Shown one piece after another: positions 1-11,570 of a DNA stretch of 64,000 bases (position 1 is its first letter; each line of letters starts with the position of its first letter). This stretch comes from Kryptolebias marmoratus. Lineage: Eukaryota; Chordata; Actinopteri; Cyprinodontiformes; Rivulidae. The translations under genes and the position numbers were made by a program. The notes below the pieces were generated by a model that saw only the letters and a list, made by a program, of their open reading frames with translations, was not told the origin of the DNA and did no database searches. Where the stretch lies: contig NC_051436.1 of NCBI RefSeq assembly GCF_001649575.2, positions 14,016,347 to 14,080,346 of the forward strand, written 5' to 3'.

Positions 1-552
1 TAAACGAAATAAACATTTGAAATATATGAGTTTGTATGTAATGTATGAATATAATATACAAGTTTCACTTTTTAAATGGAATTACTGAAATCAATCTACT
101 TTTTCATGATATTCTAATTTTATGACCAGCACCTGTATATATATATTAGTATATAAGTCATTGAAGACACCATTGAGTCCACCTCGAGTTCCCCTCGTAG
201 TCTGGTGCACTTCCATTTTGGTGGAGGAAGTTTGCATCTGTTCTCTCACTCACTTGCTAGTGTCGTTGCAGCACATTTCATTTCCCTTCTGTCTATTTTG
301 AGTGATTGCAGCCCTTTTTCTTTTGCTGCATTTTGTCTTTACATTCGTTTTGTGTTTGTGTCTTTTGAAGTTTGCAGCAGTCATGTGCTTTTTTTGTTGT
401 TTTTTTTTTAACCGTTTGGAGTTTTTTTGCCGCGTTGCTGCACGTTTGCACCTGTCAGCCACCGTAGTTAAAAAAAAAAAAAAACACCAACAGATGACCA
501 TCTCATTTTAAACTGACTTGTTTACAGGACAACACATTAGTGATTAGCTCAC
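1..552. other. Non-coding stretch downstream of the PARP14-like exons
   Basis: AT-rich sequence with long T runs around 389-410 and an A run at 470-483. Short open frames here have simple composition and no recognisable domain. If the minus-strand PARP14-like gene continues, this is intron or 3' sequence. I see no further exon. Confidence 0.5.
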
Positions 553-928
553 CTGAGATTGGCTTGTTGTCAGCTGATCCTGGGTCTGTGGTAAACTGGT
601 TCGGCTCACAGTCAGGCATAGCTCTCCACCAGGGAGAGGAACTGCATGAAATTTTCTCTGCAAAACTCTTTCCTGGTCTATAAATAAAAAAACGCAAGTC
701 ATTAAGAAAAAGACTTACAAGTCCATTTAAAAACTGCAAACATGCTTTCTGCATACCTTGTTTTTCCTTGAAACTCACTCTGTAGATGTTATTTCCAACT
801 TTTTCAATCATTGCACAGTCTCCTCCCCCGGAGTCTCTTCTTTTCTGAAAGTGTCTCCTGATCTTCTCCTTCTCTCTGTCGGTCAGATCGCTGGCCTCAA
901 AAAACAATGAATGCTGGTACTCATGCAT
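553..928 (-). CDS. PARP14/DTX3L-like RRM-type domain, two exons, partial gene
   Basis: Two minus-strand exons join in frame: 757-928 (ATG at 928, donor gtatgc) and 553-677 (acceptor ttatag, donor gtgagc). The joined peptide is about 99 residues. Near residues 9-58 it has an acidic/basic helix (DLTDREKEKIRRHFQKRR), the SGGGDC motif, and 'RVSFKEKQDQERVLQRKFH'. In fish this pattern is the N-terminal RRM-like domain of PARP14- and DTX3L-related proteins, which belong to interferon-induced ADP-ribosylation and ubiquitin signalling. The second exon ends at codon phase 0 on a good donor, so coding should continue to the left, but no further exon is visible before base 1. It is therefore partial, or a truncated fragment. 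The ATG at 928 is preceded by an AG, so this could instead be an internal exon. The ISRE-like site upstream favours a true start. Confidence 0.62.
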
Positions 929-994
929 CTTAGTAAAACTCTAAACTAATAGGTGTGCTTCTGTCTTTGTGAGCTGTGTGCTCTGAAGTGTAGG

Positions 995-1004
995 TTTCCC
1001 TTTC
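995..1004 (-). promoter_or_regulatory. ISRE/IRF-like element upstream of the PARP14-like gene
   Basis: On the minus strand the sequence reads GAAAGGGAAA, which fits the GAAANNGAAA core of interferon-stimulated response elements. It lies about 67-76 bases before the ATG at 928, a promoter-proximal position. The match is direct; function is inferred from the interferon-inducible nature of the PARP14 family. Confidence 0.45.
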
Positions 1005-1010
1005 CTGATA

Positions 1011-1568
1011 CTTCCGTATGATTACACACATCTGACTACGCCCAGCCCTCTCACAGTAATGTACATGTACAGTTTCAGGCCACATGTCTCTGCTTGTCTT
1101 TGTGGTGCAGTTACCACGTAATATGACTTCATAGTTTTGAAAATGAAATCATAATAAAACAACTGATTGTACTGTATACACATAAAACAGCACCTATTTC
1201 ACCAATGACAATATTGGTGACAATTTTAGACTTGTGTCAAGCGTTGTGGTTTAACTCAACTTTTGTCACTTTATTTTTATGCTTCTTTTATTTTATTAAT
1301 TACTGATGTTCAACACTTTGTTTCGGCTGTGGCTGGTGTTCACCTGCTATATAAATAAAGTTGTTGATGATGATGATGAACTCTATACTAAGATAAAGAG
1401 GATTTAGTTCATACTATTTTGTAACAATCCTATCTTGAGTAACCTGTTTATCTATTGACTCTTTGGTTGTCATATCTATGATTATTTCGTAAACATAGTG
1501 TAACACTTCCACAGCAGTGAGACTTTATTTTATTTGAACTGTAATTGGTCATCAAGCTATAAATGCTA
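1011..1568. other. Intergenic, no gene seen
   Basis: AT-rich intergenic sequence. A short GATGAT run at about 1364-1378 follows 'ataaataaagttg', a form often seen at the 3' tails of fish retroposons. No coding exon or RNA gene is recognised. Confidence 0.4.
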
Positions 1569-1870
1569 AGTGGACTGTACTTATATAGCACCTTTCTAGC
1601 CAACCCAGAAACTAAAAGTGCTTCACAACAAAATCTGTGGCCTAATTTACCCATCCACACAACACTCTATTACATCTAATCTAAATAAATCATTCTATAG
1701 AGTCTAATGAGTGTTTTAGATCACATTCATACACCGATGCGGCACAGAGGCAGTGAGGGGTTCAGTATCTTACCAAGAGACACTTCAACATGTGGCTACA
1801 TACTTGTGGAATCGAACCTCCAACTGTTTTGTTGGAGGACAACTGTTCTAACCACTGAGCCACAGCGGCT
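1569..1870. repeat. Dispersed short repeat ('TATATAGC...GAGCCACAGCG' class)
   Basis: It begins 'tggactgtacttatatagca' and ends with 'accactgagccacagcg', separated by 'cattcatacaccgatgcgg' and 'tggaatcgaacctcc'. The same ordered blocks occur at 17.61-17.91 kb and, truncated, at 12.95-13.19 kb. This is a common fish interspersed repeat. I do not assign it firmly to a SINE or DNA-element class. Confidence 0.6.
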
Positions 1871-3569
1871 CTTAAATACAACTCAAAATCAGATCTATAT
1901 CACTGTTTTTACATGCACTTTTTAAAATTTTCCACATTGTACAAGCACAGTATGTTGTACACAGCTTCAGTCCCTCACAAATATTACAAATGTCTAAAAC
2001 TGAAGAGTACCTCCAAGTACAACTTCAAATAATTTAGTTTCTGCAACCTGCATCATAAACAATAAATAATAAAAATCAAGTCATGTCAAAGTGTATGTCA
2101 CTGGCACATTTTAAAACAACTTTTGTCAACCAAAGTGCTAAAATATGAAATTTAAAATGAATACAAAGGCAATACAGATTAACTCAAATACATTTTTAAA
2201 AATCACATAAAAAGGATTTATTTTAATAAATAAATAAATAACATAAAATAAAATAAACTTGCAGAATAAAAATCAAGATGTCCTGATCAACTAGAACTAA
2301 ATGTCATTGCAAACAAAAGAGTATCAAGCAGTGATGGTCACATCCTGCTGTATGATGGAGAGCATATATTTATTTAGGGTTTACTGTGTGAGTACTGAGT
2401 CAACATTCAGACTACAGTGATCCTGTTTCTTCTTTTCCAAATGTGTTTGAACTCTAACTGCTTCTGATTTCTTTGTGCTGTTAAAGCCATTCAAACCTCA
2501 AAACGTTCAAGTTATTCAGGAGATGGGTGCTATGACTTTCGGTATTTTTAGCTTCTATAGTTTTCAAAAATGTTTACCTTTTTTCAATTTTCCAACTGAA
2601 ATGAATGGAGAAGTCTGTAAACCTGCCAAAATGTGCTTTTTGAAAGGTAACTACATGGCTAACTATTCCTTCAAAGATTTGGAGCAACAGTTTGTGTGAA
2701 AATGGTCTGATAGAAGGGTACTTAATGAGACTGGAGGGACATTGATTCATTTCATGAGTTGTGGAAAATGAAAATCAAACTTAACCCAAAGACTCTATAT
2801 CATATGTCATATGTGGTGTCAAATGCTGACAACAGACTGTGTTACAACTCCTGGTCACTAGATGTCATACTAAGAACACAAACTGTACCAGAGCACAAAC
2901 AGATGCACAGGAGCTCATGCAGCTCATTTAGTGGGGAAAAATATATACTTTTTTAAAATCTATTTTTGCATTTATTTTTTAAATGCTGTAGGTTTTCCAG
3001 GACTTTTATATTCAAACTGAGCTGCTCTTGTAGCATTTTTATTTCTGGTCAGGAGCAGACCTTCTGACTAACATCCCAAATATCTACAAAGAAGAGTAGA
3101 AACTGACACCACTAGCTCCCGAGAAAGAACATCAAGGTCACTCTGAACTAATAGAGGGACCCTTTGGAGCATATGAACTGACTAAATGAATATTAATCAA
3201 TGACTCGTCTCCAATAATTTTGAATTTGCAAGTTTACCATGTTGGGTTTAGGCATGAATAAGAAAAACGAAGACAGAAAGTGTTTGAACATTAATGTGGC
3301 GAGTGTGTCTGAGCAGTCAGCCGGTCAGGTACATGAGAGTCAAGCCACAGTTTTTTTTTTACCTCTCTGTCTCTCTCTCTCTGCCTTTTTGCTCTTTTTC
3401 TATTTCTTCTTTTCTTAATTTCTTCTCTTTGTAACCGATGTTGTTTTGGTAACTTTTGTACAAGTTTGCAGTGGAAGTAAATAGTTCAACTTCAAAGATG
3501 TTTTTAGTGTGGATTAAGACAAGGATAAACCTCAGAGCGTCAAGCTAGTGGCTTCAGTCAATGGAAACC
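1871..3569. other. Intergenic, no gene seen
   Basis: AT-rich intergenic sequence. Short open frames (for example 2475-2699 and 2759-2956) have no recognisable domain and no conserved splice structure. There is a short TAAA run near 2227-2245 and a CT-rich tract near 3364-3385. Confidence 0.4.
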
Positions 3570-3624
3570 TACATTCACCAAAGCCTCTGTGCTGCTGTGC
3601 TGGCTTCCTTTTATTGATGTGCGG

Positions 3625-3795
3625 TGGAGAGTGTCCTGACATTTTCTAAAACCGTCTTGCACGGAAACTGCTCCGAGGCAGACAAGAAGGTGCTGCAAAG
3701 AATGATTAAATCAACTTTAAAAATGACCAACAGCAGTCTTCCTTCACTAGATGACATTTACACTAACAAGTGCAAAACCAGAGCAAAGAAATGAC
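3625..3795 (+). mobile_element. LINE ORF2 C-terminal fragment
   Basis: One frame reads VESVLTFSKTVLHGNC, then SEADKKVLQRMIKS, then SSLPSLDDIY, then KCKTRAKK and stop. The order 'GNC..AD.K.LQR......LPSLDDIY...C..RA' is the conserved end of the ORF of fish non-LTR retrotransposons, just after the reverse transcriptase. Only this terminal piece is present, so it is a 5'-truncated dead copy. Confidence 0.65.
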
Positions 3796-3954
3796 GGAAG
3801 ACGACTTCTGTTGAGTATTGGATCTATAAAAAAAACCTAACTGAATTCAGGTGATAGTTCATCTGATCATGAAAGCAAAATTTTCAGGAATGCATGTCAC
3901 CTGTCATGTTTCATGTCAACGTTTTCTGTGTGATCTAATGTGATCTGTTCGTGC

Positions 3955-4245
3955 TTAAAGTATGCGATGGGGATGCCTCTCAGCTACCACCTCACCAAAT
4001 CAGTTAGAGCTCAGTAGCTATGAAAGTGACAGATTTGTAGCCATTTTTTTGTTTCCTAAGGTCAGTCAGCTGTGACAGCCACGTTGAATCAGGTTAAATC
4101 CAAAAGTTAATCAGCTGTAGAAGTTCATCCAGTGATTATTTTTTAAAAGCTTCATTAAAATTCATTCAGTAGTTTATGAGGTATTTTCTACAATCAGACA
4201 CAGACACAGGCAAGTACATGATTGCCCACCTTTCACGGCAGCAGT
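3955..4245 (+). repeat. Dispersed repeat family R1, copy 1
   Basis: Shares ordered blocks with 20.65-20.88 kb (plus) and 42.25-42.50 kb (reverse complement): 'tctcagctac', 'aaggtcagt', 'gttaatcagctgtag', 'catccagtgatta', 'agtttatgaggtatttt' and 'gattgcccacctttca'. It has no open frame. An interspersed repeat of unknown class; a partial copy lies near 5640-5720. Confidence 0.6.
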
Positions 4246-6260
4246 CAATAATGTTGAATGAAAAAGCTTAAACACGTAAGAAAAATTAGGAAGAATTGTG
4301 TCACATCCATTTTTTCTGTCCCCGTTCTGTGAAGGCAAGTTTTAACAGGTTGTTCAAATTGATAAAGAAGATATATATATATTTGAGTTTAACAGGATAA
4401 GATAAATGACGCTTTGCATCATCTATTTACAATCTGCCAAAATGCATGCCAAGATTTCAGACTCCCACAGGGCAAATAAGTTGTTTATCATACCTTTAGA
4501 AACAGCCTCAAGAAAAGAGAAAGGAAACCTGTTCCTTTACTGGCAGGAAGTCCAGAAAAGGAATTGACTGCTCCGGTGCATTTTCCGGAAAAGTACTTGA
4601 GTACCTGTGTTGTGTAAAATCAAATGTGTTAAAGCCATAACGGCTGTTAAAATACACAATCTTTTCAGTGTTTTTGATTTTTAATTTTTATGCTTCTAAC
4701 ACCATTTCTACATCATTAAATGATTGTCTGAAGGGTTAATGTAACTCAGACTCATCAGCGTTTTTGTAAAAAATTGTGTTAGAAAACAGCAAATTTTCTT
4801 ATCTCTGTTTACAACTAAATTCATTGATCAGCTGTGATCAGTTACAAAAGTTCTCCCATCAGAGTTTGGAATATCTCAGCACAGATCATTTGCAGATGAT
4901 CTTAGCTCCGACTTTTGCTTTAACTCTCTCCACCGCTCGACTTCGTCCCCCAGAATGACTCTACTTCTGTTGTCTCTCGTCCTCACAGCTTTTAGTCTCC
5001 ATTTCTTCTGAGAAGAAGACAGAAGAAGTTTACCTTTTTTCTTTCGACTTGGCGTCTCTGACGCCACTGTTCTCCCTCTGATTCTGTTTGAATCTGGGAA
5101 TTATTTTACTGACTCAATACCCGTTGCGTGCCGAGACTGTTCTAAGTGAACTTATCAGTGTTAGAATGTAAGCAAACAACTCATTATTGTTGGCAACAAA
5201 ACATGACTCTGCCGATTTCACTCATTTATTACAAATTATCTGGCAGAGTTTTGGTTGTGAATGATATGAATTTAGGGGTCATTATTATCATAGATGATGC
5301 ACATACAAAAAATTCAAATAGAAAGCACTGAAAAATCACAACTGCCTTTATATACATGCTTGTGTGTATAGTGCATCAGAAAACAAATATTCAATTTATT
5401 CTAATCACTTTCCTCCCAGGTGTAAAGAAGTGTTAGTGTGTAAAAACATACAAGACAGTGAAGCACCCTCTGATCACTGAAGTCAAAAAACATAAACCTC
5501 GTCCTCAACCTTATTGCTTGCCACTGTACTTTTCAAAGAGTCTCCTATGATACAATTGCCAGTGATACATTATAAATTACATTGCCTAAAGCATTTACTC
5601 AGCCATTCACTCATTTAGCTCAATCTTTGTAAAACTTGTTTGCTAAAGTTGATTAGTTGTGACAGCTGTCTTGAGTTGGATTGACTCCAGCAGTTAATCA
5701 GTTAAAGATCAAATCCAACGATTCTTCTTCTTTTGATTTTACTGGCGGTCGTCAGAAGTACTAACAATGTTTTGTATTTCATTCTCCTCTATCCATTGCA
5801 GAGCCAACAATATTGCCAACAGTTCTGTAGAGTATACTGATAAATGATCTGAAGTTTTCCTCTTAATACAGACGTCGCTGGCTGGGATGTAAACTGCTGA
5901 GCCTGCTCAGCCTGTCTCAGGATCTTTAGAACCATCAGTAAAAATAATAAAATCATCAAGAAAATGTTGCTCACAATGCTTCTGAACTATACGGCATGCT
6001 AGTAATTGCTCTTTTAATTTCTCATGAATACTTAAATTTACCTTTGGTAATGGAAATAACCATGGAGGGGTTGAGGACAATGGAACAGCAGGACTGTATT
6101 GAAATTGACATAATCCAACATTTTCTGCATCTGCATCACCTACCCACCCAAAGCTTATAATATTTGTTTCATTATGTTCCCAGCAATTTGTTAAAATACT
6201 TTTGGTTGAAATCTAATGATTACATTCTGTGAGTTTAAATAAAATATGTCAAATGATTCA
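4246..6260. other. Intergenic with degraded repeats, no gene seen
   Basis: Contains a partial R1 copy (about 5640-5720). From about 5724 there is 'cttcttcttttgattttactggcgg', which resembles the start of the element at 9802. Open frames such as 4776-4958 and 5789-5974 show no domain. The rest is unremarkable AT-rich sequence. Confidence 0.4.
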
Positions 6261-6267
6261 TGAGATG

Positions 6268-7266
6268 CAGTGTATTGCCAAAAGTATTCACTCACCCATC
6301 CAAATCATTGAATTCAGGTGTTCCAGTCACTTCCATGGTGACAGGTGTATACAATCAAGTACCTAGACATGCAGACTGCTTCTACAACCATTTGTGAAAG
6401 AATGGGTCGCTCTCAGGAGCTCACTGAATTTCAGCGTGGTACCGTGATAGGAGGTCACTTGTGTGATAAATCCAGTCATGAAATTTCCTCCCAACTAAAT
6501 ATTCCACAGTGTGTAGAGAGCTTCATGGAATAGGTTTCCGTTGCTGAGCAGCTGCATCCAAGACATCACCCAGTATAATGCAAAGTGTCAGATGCAGTGG
6601 TGTTAAGCACTGCACCTCTGGGCTCAAGAGCAGTGAAAAAATATTCTCTAAAGGAACGAATCGTGCTTCTCTATCTGGCAATCTGATGGATCAGTCTCGG
6701 TCTGGGTCTGGGTACTTGTCTGACTACATTGAGCCAAGTGTAAAGTTTGGTGGAGAGAGAATTATGGTGTGGGGCTGCTTAGTTCCAGTAAAATGAACTC
6801 TTAATGGTTCCGCGTACCAAGACATTCTGGACAATTTCATGCTCCCAACTTTGTGGGAACAGTTTGGCGATGACCCCTTCCTGTTCCAACATGACTGAGC
6901 ACCAGAGCACAAAGCAAGGTCCATAAAGATATGACTGGTGAGTTTGGTGTGGAACAACTTGACTGACCTGCACAGAGTCCTGATTTTCAACCCAATAGAA
7001 CACTTTTGGGATGAATTGGGGTGGATAGTGTGAGCCAGCTCTTCACATCCAACATCAATGTCTCGTAAATGCATTTCTGGAAGAATGGTCAAAAAATCCC
7101 CAAAACACACTCCTAAACCTTGTGGAAAGCCTTCCCAGAAGAGTTGAAGCTGTTATAGCCTCAAAGGGTGGGCCAACATCATATTAAACCCTGTGGATTA
7201 AGAATGGGATGTCTCTCAAGTTCGTGTGTCATGGGAGGTGAGTGGATACTTTTGGCAATATAGTGT
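6268..7266 (+). mobile_element. Degenerate Tc1/mariner-type transposon, about 1 kb
   Basis: Terminal inverted repeats read 'tattgccaaaagtattcactcacc' at the left and its near-reverse complement at the right (about 7235-7266, adjoining TA). Inside are broken pieces of a Tc1 transposase on the plus strand: the helix-turn-helix part near 6400-6515 ('MGRSQELTEFQRG...') and the catalytic-region piece 'GGERIMVWGC' near 6750-6780. The later DDE part, including a 'SPDFQP'-type stretch near 6970-6990, is interrupted by several stops and frame changes. It is too broken to be autonomous. The closest known class is the widespread fish Tc1 elements. Confidence 0.85.
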
Positions 7267-7414
7267 ATGATACAACTGCCTGCACCTCTCTCTCTTACAG
7301 CTGTCTTTGATCAGCAGCACCACTGAGTCCTTTTTCATACATCTGATTTGAATTAATCAGGCAGGTGTTTGCTTCTATGTGTTTTTCTAAACAGACTGTG
7401 CTTTGTTTGGTGTA

Positions 7415-7577
7415 GCGTGATGTCCAGTCCAGGCCCTGGAGGGTCACTATCCTGCATGTTTTAGGTGTTTCTTTGAGTGATGAACAGGCTTCTGCAGAAC
7501 TTGAAGACCTGCTGGGAAACGTTTAAAATATGCAAGATAGTGGCCCTCCAGAACCATGATCGGACACCACTGGTGTA
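7415..7577. mobile_element. Palindromic hAT-like MITE, copy 1
   Basis: The left half 'tgtccagtccaggccctgg' and right half 'cctccagaaccatgatcgg' are imperfect inverted repeats, flanked by a 7-base direct repeat tggtgta (7408-7414 and 7571-7577). It shares 'cctggagggycactatcctgca' and 'aacaggcttctgcagaa' with the copies at 40.88 and 50.92 kb. Non-autonomous. Confidence 0.7.
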
Positions 7578-7580
7578 CAA

Positions 7581-8269
7581 TGTTTAAAAACTACCTTTCT
7601 CTGCTTCTTTTCTGTTGTGGCTGTTAGTAAATGCATTAACATAAAACATGTGCCCACTCTGGGAGTGTTGTTGCCTGTGCCTGACATATTTATAGTCAGT
7701 TCACTTTACTCATCCCTAATGTCTGTGCCAAGACAAACCTAAAATATTTTTAGGATTTATTTACAAGTTATTTTCCCCATTTAATATAATCACTTATAAT
7801 CAAATTAAAAATCCAATTTGTATCTAGGTTGGAAGGCAACAAAACAGAGATTACCAAAGGGTTAAACGTTTTCCCAACCCACTGAAGGTGTATTAGGCTG
7901 CTGGAATAATGACATATATTCTAACCTTATCACTGTGTGTATATTTGTACTGTGGTTTTGTGCAAGACCGTTGTGAACTGGCTGTCAGGTGTGTTCACTT
8001 AGATTGAATTTGGGTTTTTTACACTTTCCCTCATTTGGAGTCGCTCTTCCATGTCCTGCTTCTCATTGCATCTGACTAATGTGTGTTGTCGGCGCTCTTC
8101 CTTGCAGATGAGCTCTTACTTTTAAAAAAATGTTTGTCTACTTCAGCTTTCTTTCTTATCTTACAGAAAGCTGTTCAGCAAACAATCAGAGGGTTCAGAA
8201 TGCCAAACAGCTCAGTTTTTTCACTTTGCAACCTTAAATTACTAATAAATAAATAAGATACAGTTTTGA
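7581..8269. other. Intergenic, no gene seen
   Basis: AT-rich sequence between repeats. No exon, RNA gene or repeat recognised. Confidence 0.35.
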
Positions 8270-8410
8270 TAAGCCAGGGTCACAGCGCCAAGGCCAAGGC
8301 TGTTGCCCATAGCACTCTGGATCCGACCAGTATGGCACCTCGTGCAGGTGGTGGGCCCACAGGAAGGCGAACCCACGTAGCTCATTCGGGTTGAGCCCGA
8401 CCAGTTAACA
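8270..8410. repeat. GC-richer repeat fragment
   Basis: An island of higher GC ('gcaggtggtgggcccacagg', 'gggttgagcccgaccagtt') within AT-rich surroundings. The wording resembles a repeated segment common in fish retroelements. No frame is conserved. Class uncertain. Confidence 0.4.
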
Positions 8411-9801
8411 TGTGTAAAAAGTATTCTGTAATAAGTGAAATATAATTAAAATAATAAAGACAAACAGAAGAAAGGTCAATAAAACAAATGGTTACACGGC
8501 AATAAAAACTAAAAGCTTGTGGGAATTAAAGAACCTTTAACTGCTTTTAAAGTAATCTGCACTGTAAGTACTATGTAAAAACAAAAGAACAAAGCTATTG
8601 TTAACTAAACATGAGTCAAGTGTTTTCCTGTCAATCAAGGGCTTTTTTTTTTGTTGTTTAGATAAGTGAAAAGTGCATAAGAATGATCCAAGCAAGAAGA
8701 AATAACAGCATGGATAATCATTTCCAATTCCTTTTTTTGAAATCGGTATCCTTATTTTATAGAACAGTGTTGGATCTGCTGTTTGGAATGACATCATAGT
8801 GACAATGGTAAAAAAACAACAACATATGACTGGACAGCTGCGTCTAAATGATCAATTACATGCTTCATTTGTAGAACCATGCTGTCTGGGGCAAATGAAT
8901 TTAGTTAAGGATAGTTTTAACCATTTCCTTAAAGGATTTATTTAATAATCATCTGTCCAAGAAGAGTGTACATATAAGGTAAAAACAAGATTTACCCCAA
9001 AACAGAACCCTGAGGTACCCAACATGGTGGGTATCTGTCATGATAACAAAAAATGTGTCTGAAAATGAAAAGTTTGTATAGGAGCATTCACTGCTGAAGG
9101 CCTATTTAAAGCAATATTTATTTGCTGTAATATGTACCATTCTTAAAAAGTAAGAACAGTCACCAGTTGAGTTCAAGAATAATAAAAGTACTAATGGACT
9201 TATAATCATCAACAAAACATACTTTGTTTTAACATGGAGTCTATTTTATCTTAGTTTTTTCTTATTCAGTGATCTGCTTGATAATTCATCCCTTTCCAAT
9301 AAATCCTTTGCCTTTTACCTTTTAACAACATTTTCTCACTGAAATATTCTCCTTTCTCCTCATTATATTTCACACCCAATCAGGAGGATTTAAAACTCCC
9401 TGGAGGGGAAACTATAATCCCAGCCAGTTAAGTATCTTCTCGGATGTGCTCCAGGTTGTTTTCATCATTCAGAGAGTCTGTCTCTGTGCCAATTTTTTTC
9501 ATGATTCCAGTGAACTGCTGTGTTCCAGTAAAACACTAGTATCAACTGATAGGGTTATTAATGAAAAAAAGGGAGAGGATTACTTTCTACATTGGTAGAG
9601 CAAAAAATTGTTTGCTATTTGCTGTAATTGTATGTGTGCACTAATAAATATAAGTAAAAATATTTTTAAACTATCCGGCATCAGGCATAAAATACTTTAT
9701 ATATATTTTTTTTTATTTATTTATTTATTTTATTTTTTCAGAGAACTTCATCTGAGTCTAGAGCCATAGGTTGATACCAAAGGTATACAACGTCCCAGCG
9801 A
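8411..9801. other. Intergenic, no gene seen
   Basis: AT-rich sequence. The 86-codon minus frame at 8537-8797 has no domain or splice partners. A TTTA-rich tract lies at about 9706-9738. Confidence 0.4.
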
Positions 9802-10180
9802 CAACTTTTTCTTCTTCTTGGTTTTTATTGGCGGTTGGTAATAAATGTTTGATAGCATTACTGCCATCTACTGATCTGGAGTGTGTCTCAAAATATTTAT
9901 TTTATTCATGTATTGTCAATAATCATATTTTGTTAATCAATTTGTTAATCAATTACTGTTTGCTGACATTAACCTACTTTTCATTTGATCAACTATCCAG
10001 TAAAAAGTGTTTGTTTCCAATAAATCTTGGTCTACCTGCAAATTCACTCCTGCATCTACGTTTCTATAGTTTAGATTTGACCTAAAGATTTGATTCACCT
10101 GCGGTGAGTTGAACAAAACACCCATTAAAAGAAATTGGTGCATCACTTCCACCTCCACCGGCAGCAGAAGAAGAAATCCA
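9802..10180. mobile_element. Probable non-autonomous DNA transposon
   Basis: The left end 'ttcttcttcttggtttttat' followed by 'tggcggttgg' is mirrored at the right by 'ccaccggcagcagaagaag' (about 10156-10174), giving short inverted termini. The left end also resembles the sequence at 5724. The AT-rich interior has no transposase. The class is not certain. Confidence 0.45.
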
Positions 10181-11380
10181 TCCTCACCCACAAACAATAA
10201 CTTGAGTCAGTTTGGTCTGACATGAAATGATTTGACAGTTGCTAGAATTTGATATTAGTTTCTGTTTTAGATTGCTTAACACTGCCACAGAGAGGAAACA
10301 GTTACAGGGAAAGTTTAACGGTTTTATCTTTGTTGAGTGACTCTTGAGCAATAAGATGTAGGTCTGACAAGATTCTTGACTGTTGAAACAAGTTAGTCAG
10401 TAGGTCATCTCAGTTCAACCGCATCTGACAGAAACTTGGATTTGATTCATTTCTTTCTTGTAAAACCACAAACAATTAATCACTCAGTTTTAAATGGTTG
10501 TTATTGTATTATAAAAAGCTGTGAGACCACTTTGTGTTTTGCTCCTAAAGTCATTTTAAACGCTGCTGACAAAAAGTTCTCTGCTCTTTACAGGTTGCTC
10601 CACTTTCTGTCACACGAGCTCAGATTTCAGTTTGTAAACAGGTTTATTGGCAGTGTTTAAGGATGATATCGATGGTATTTGTGCTTGTTTAAGTAAAACT
10701 TCAGCAAAACGTCGAGCTCATAGATGTTTGGTGTGTGCTCCTCGTGTAGTTAGTGTGTGTTTGGGTGTGCATGTGTGTAACAAAAGGTTGCTGGGAAAAG
10801 TATGAAGGCAGGTTGGAGCGTTATCTGTCCATTAAGTGTGAGTCGAGTGAAGATGCACATAAAGATATAAATAGATGAGTTGCGAACATGTGTTTCCATA
10901 ATTTTTATAAATTTATATACAAACCTAAAAAGTCGTATACTTTGTTTATTCTTTTAATAAATTAAAAATGTATCTCATAAAGCTCCATAAACTGAGATTT
11001 GTAGGACTGGAATTTACCTGGAAGTTGGATTATCTGTGACACTTCAAATACGCTTTATTTAGAATTTAGAAACACTTTTTTTGGCACTTTTACTGCCTCT
11101 GAACATAAGAGATGAGGTAACCTTAAACTCTCTCTGTGATGAATGAAGAGTCTGTTCACTGAAACCTCTAGTTTTGCTCTGTTTCTCTCAGACAAAAAAA
11201 ACTGACTATCCAATGTGACTATTTAATGAAAAGGGTTTAAAAAAAAGATTGTGACTTGTGACAACACAGAGTTGTTGTTTTTTTTAAAGAAAGACATTTC
11301 TTTAATTTCCTGAAAAGTTGTGTGACCTAGGAGGTACAGTACATGATCTCTGCCATATATGTGTGTTTATTTTTTTATAT
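10181..11380. other. Intergenic, no gene seen
   Basis: AT-rich intergenic sequence. No exon, RNA gene or clear repeat boundary recognised. Confidence 0.35.
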
Positions 11381-11387
11381 ATCAGCC

Positions 11388-11506
11388 CTGTGAATGGACT
11401 TGTAACCTGTCCAGGGTGTCTCCTGCTTCTCGCACAGTGATGGCTGGAGATAGTCACCAGTTTCCCATGACCCAGAAAGGAGAAGCGGTAAAGAAAATGG
11501 AGGGAT
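11388..11506 (+). mobile_element. LINE 3' tail fragment
   Basis: Contains 'cctgtccagggtgtctcctg', 'gatggctggagatagtcacc' and the end 'gcggtaaagaaaatggaggg' with GGAT repeats. This is the usual 3' end of a fish LINE family. A relative lies at 21.78-21.90 kb. 5'-truncated. Confidence 0.65.

Positions 11507-11508
<2 letters not shown>

Positions 11509-11567
<59 letters not shown>
11509..11567. repeat. (AT)n microsatellite
   Basis: About 59 bases of alternating A and T directly after the LINE tail. The tyrosine/isoleucine-rich open frames over it are artefacts. Confidence 0.95.

Positions 11568-11570
<3 letters not shown>

Noticed and set aside
6724..7110. 128-codon minus-strand frame
   Set aside because: Antisense of a broken Tc1 transposase; the element's coding strand is plus.
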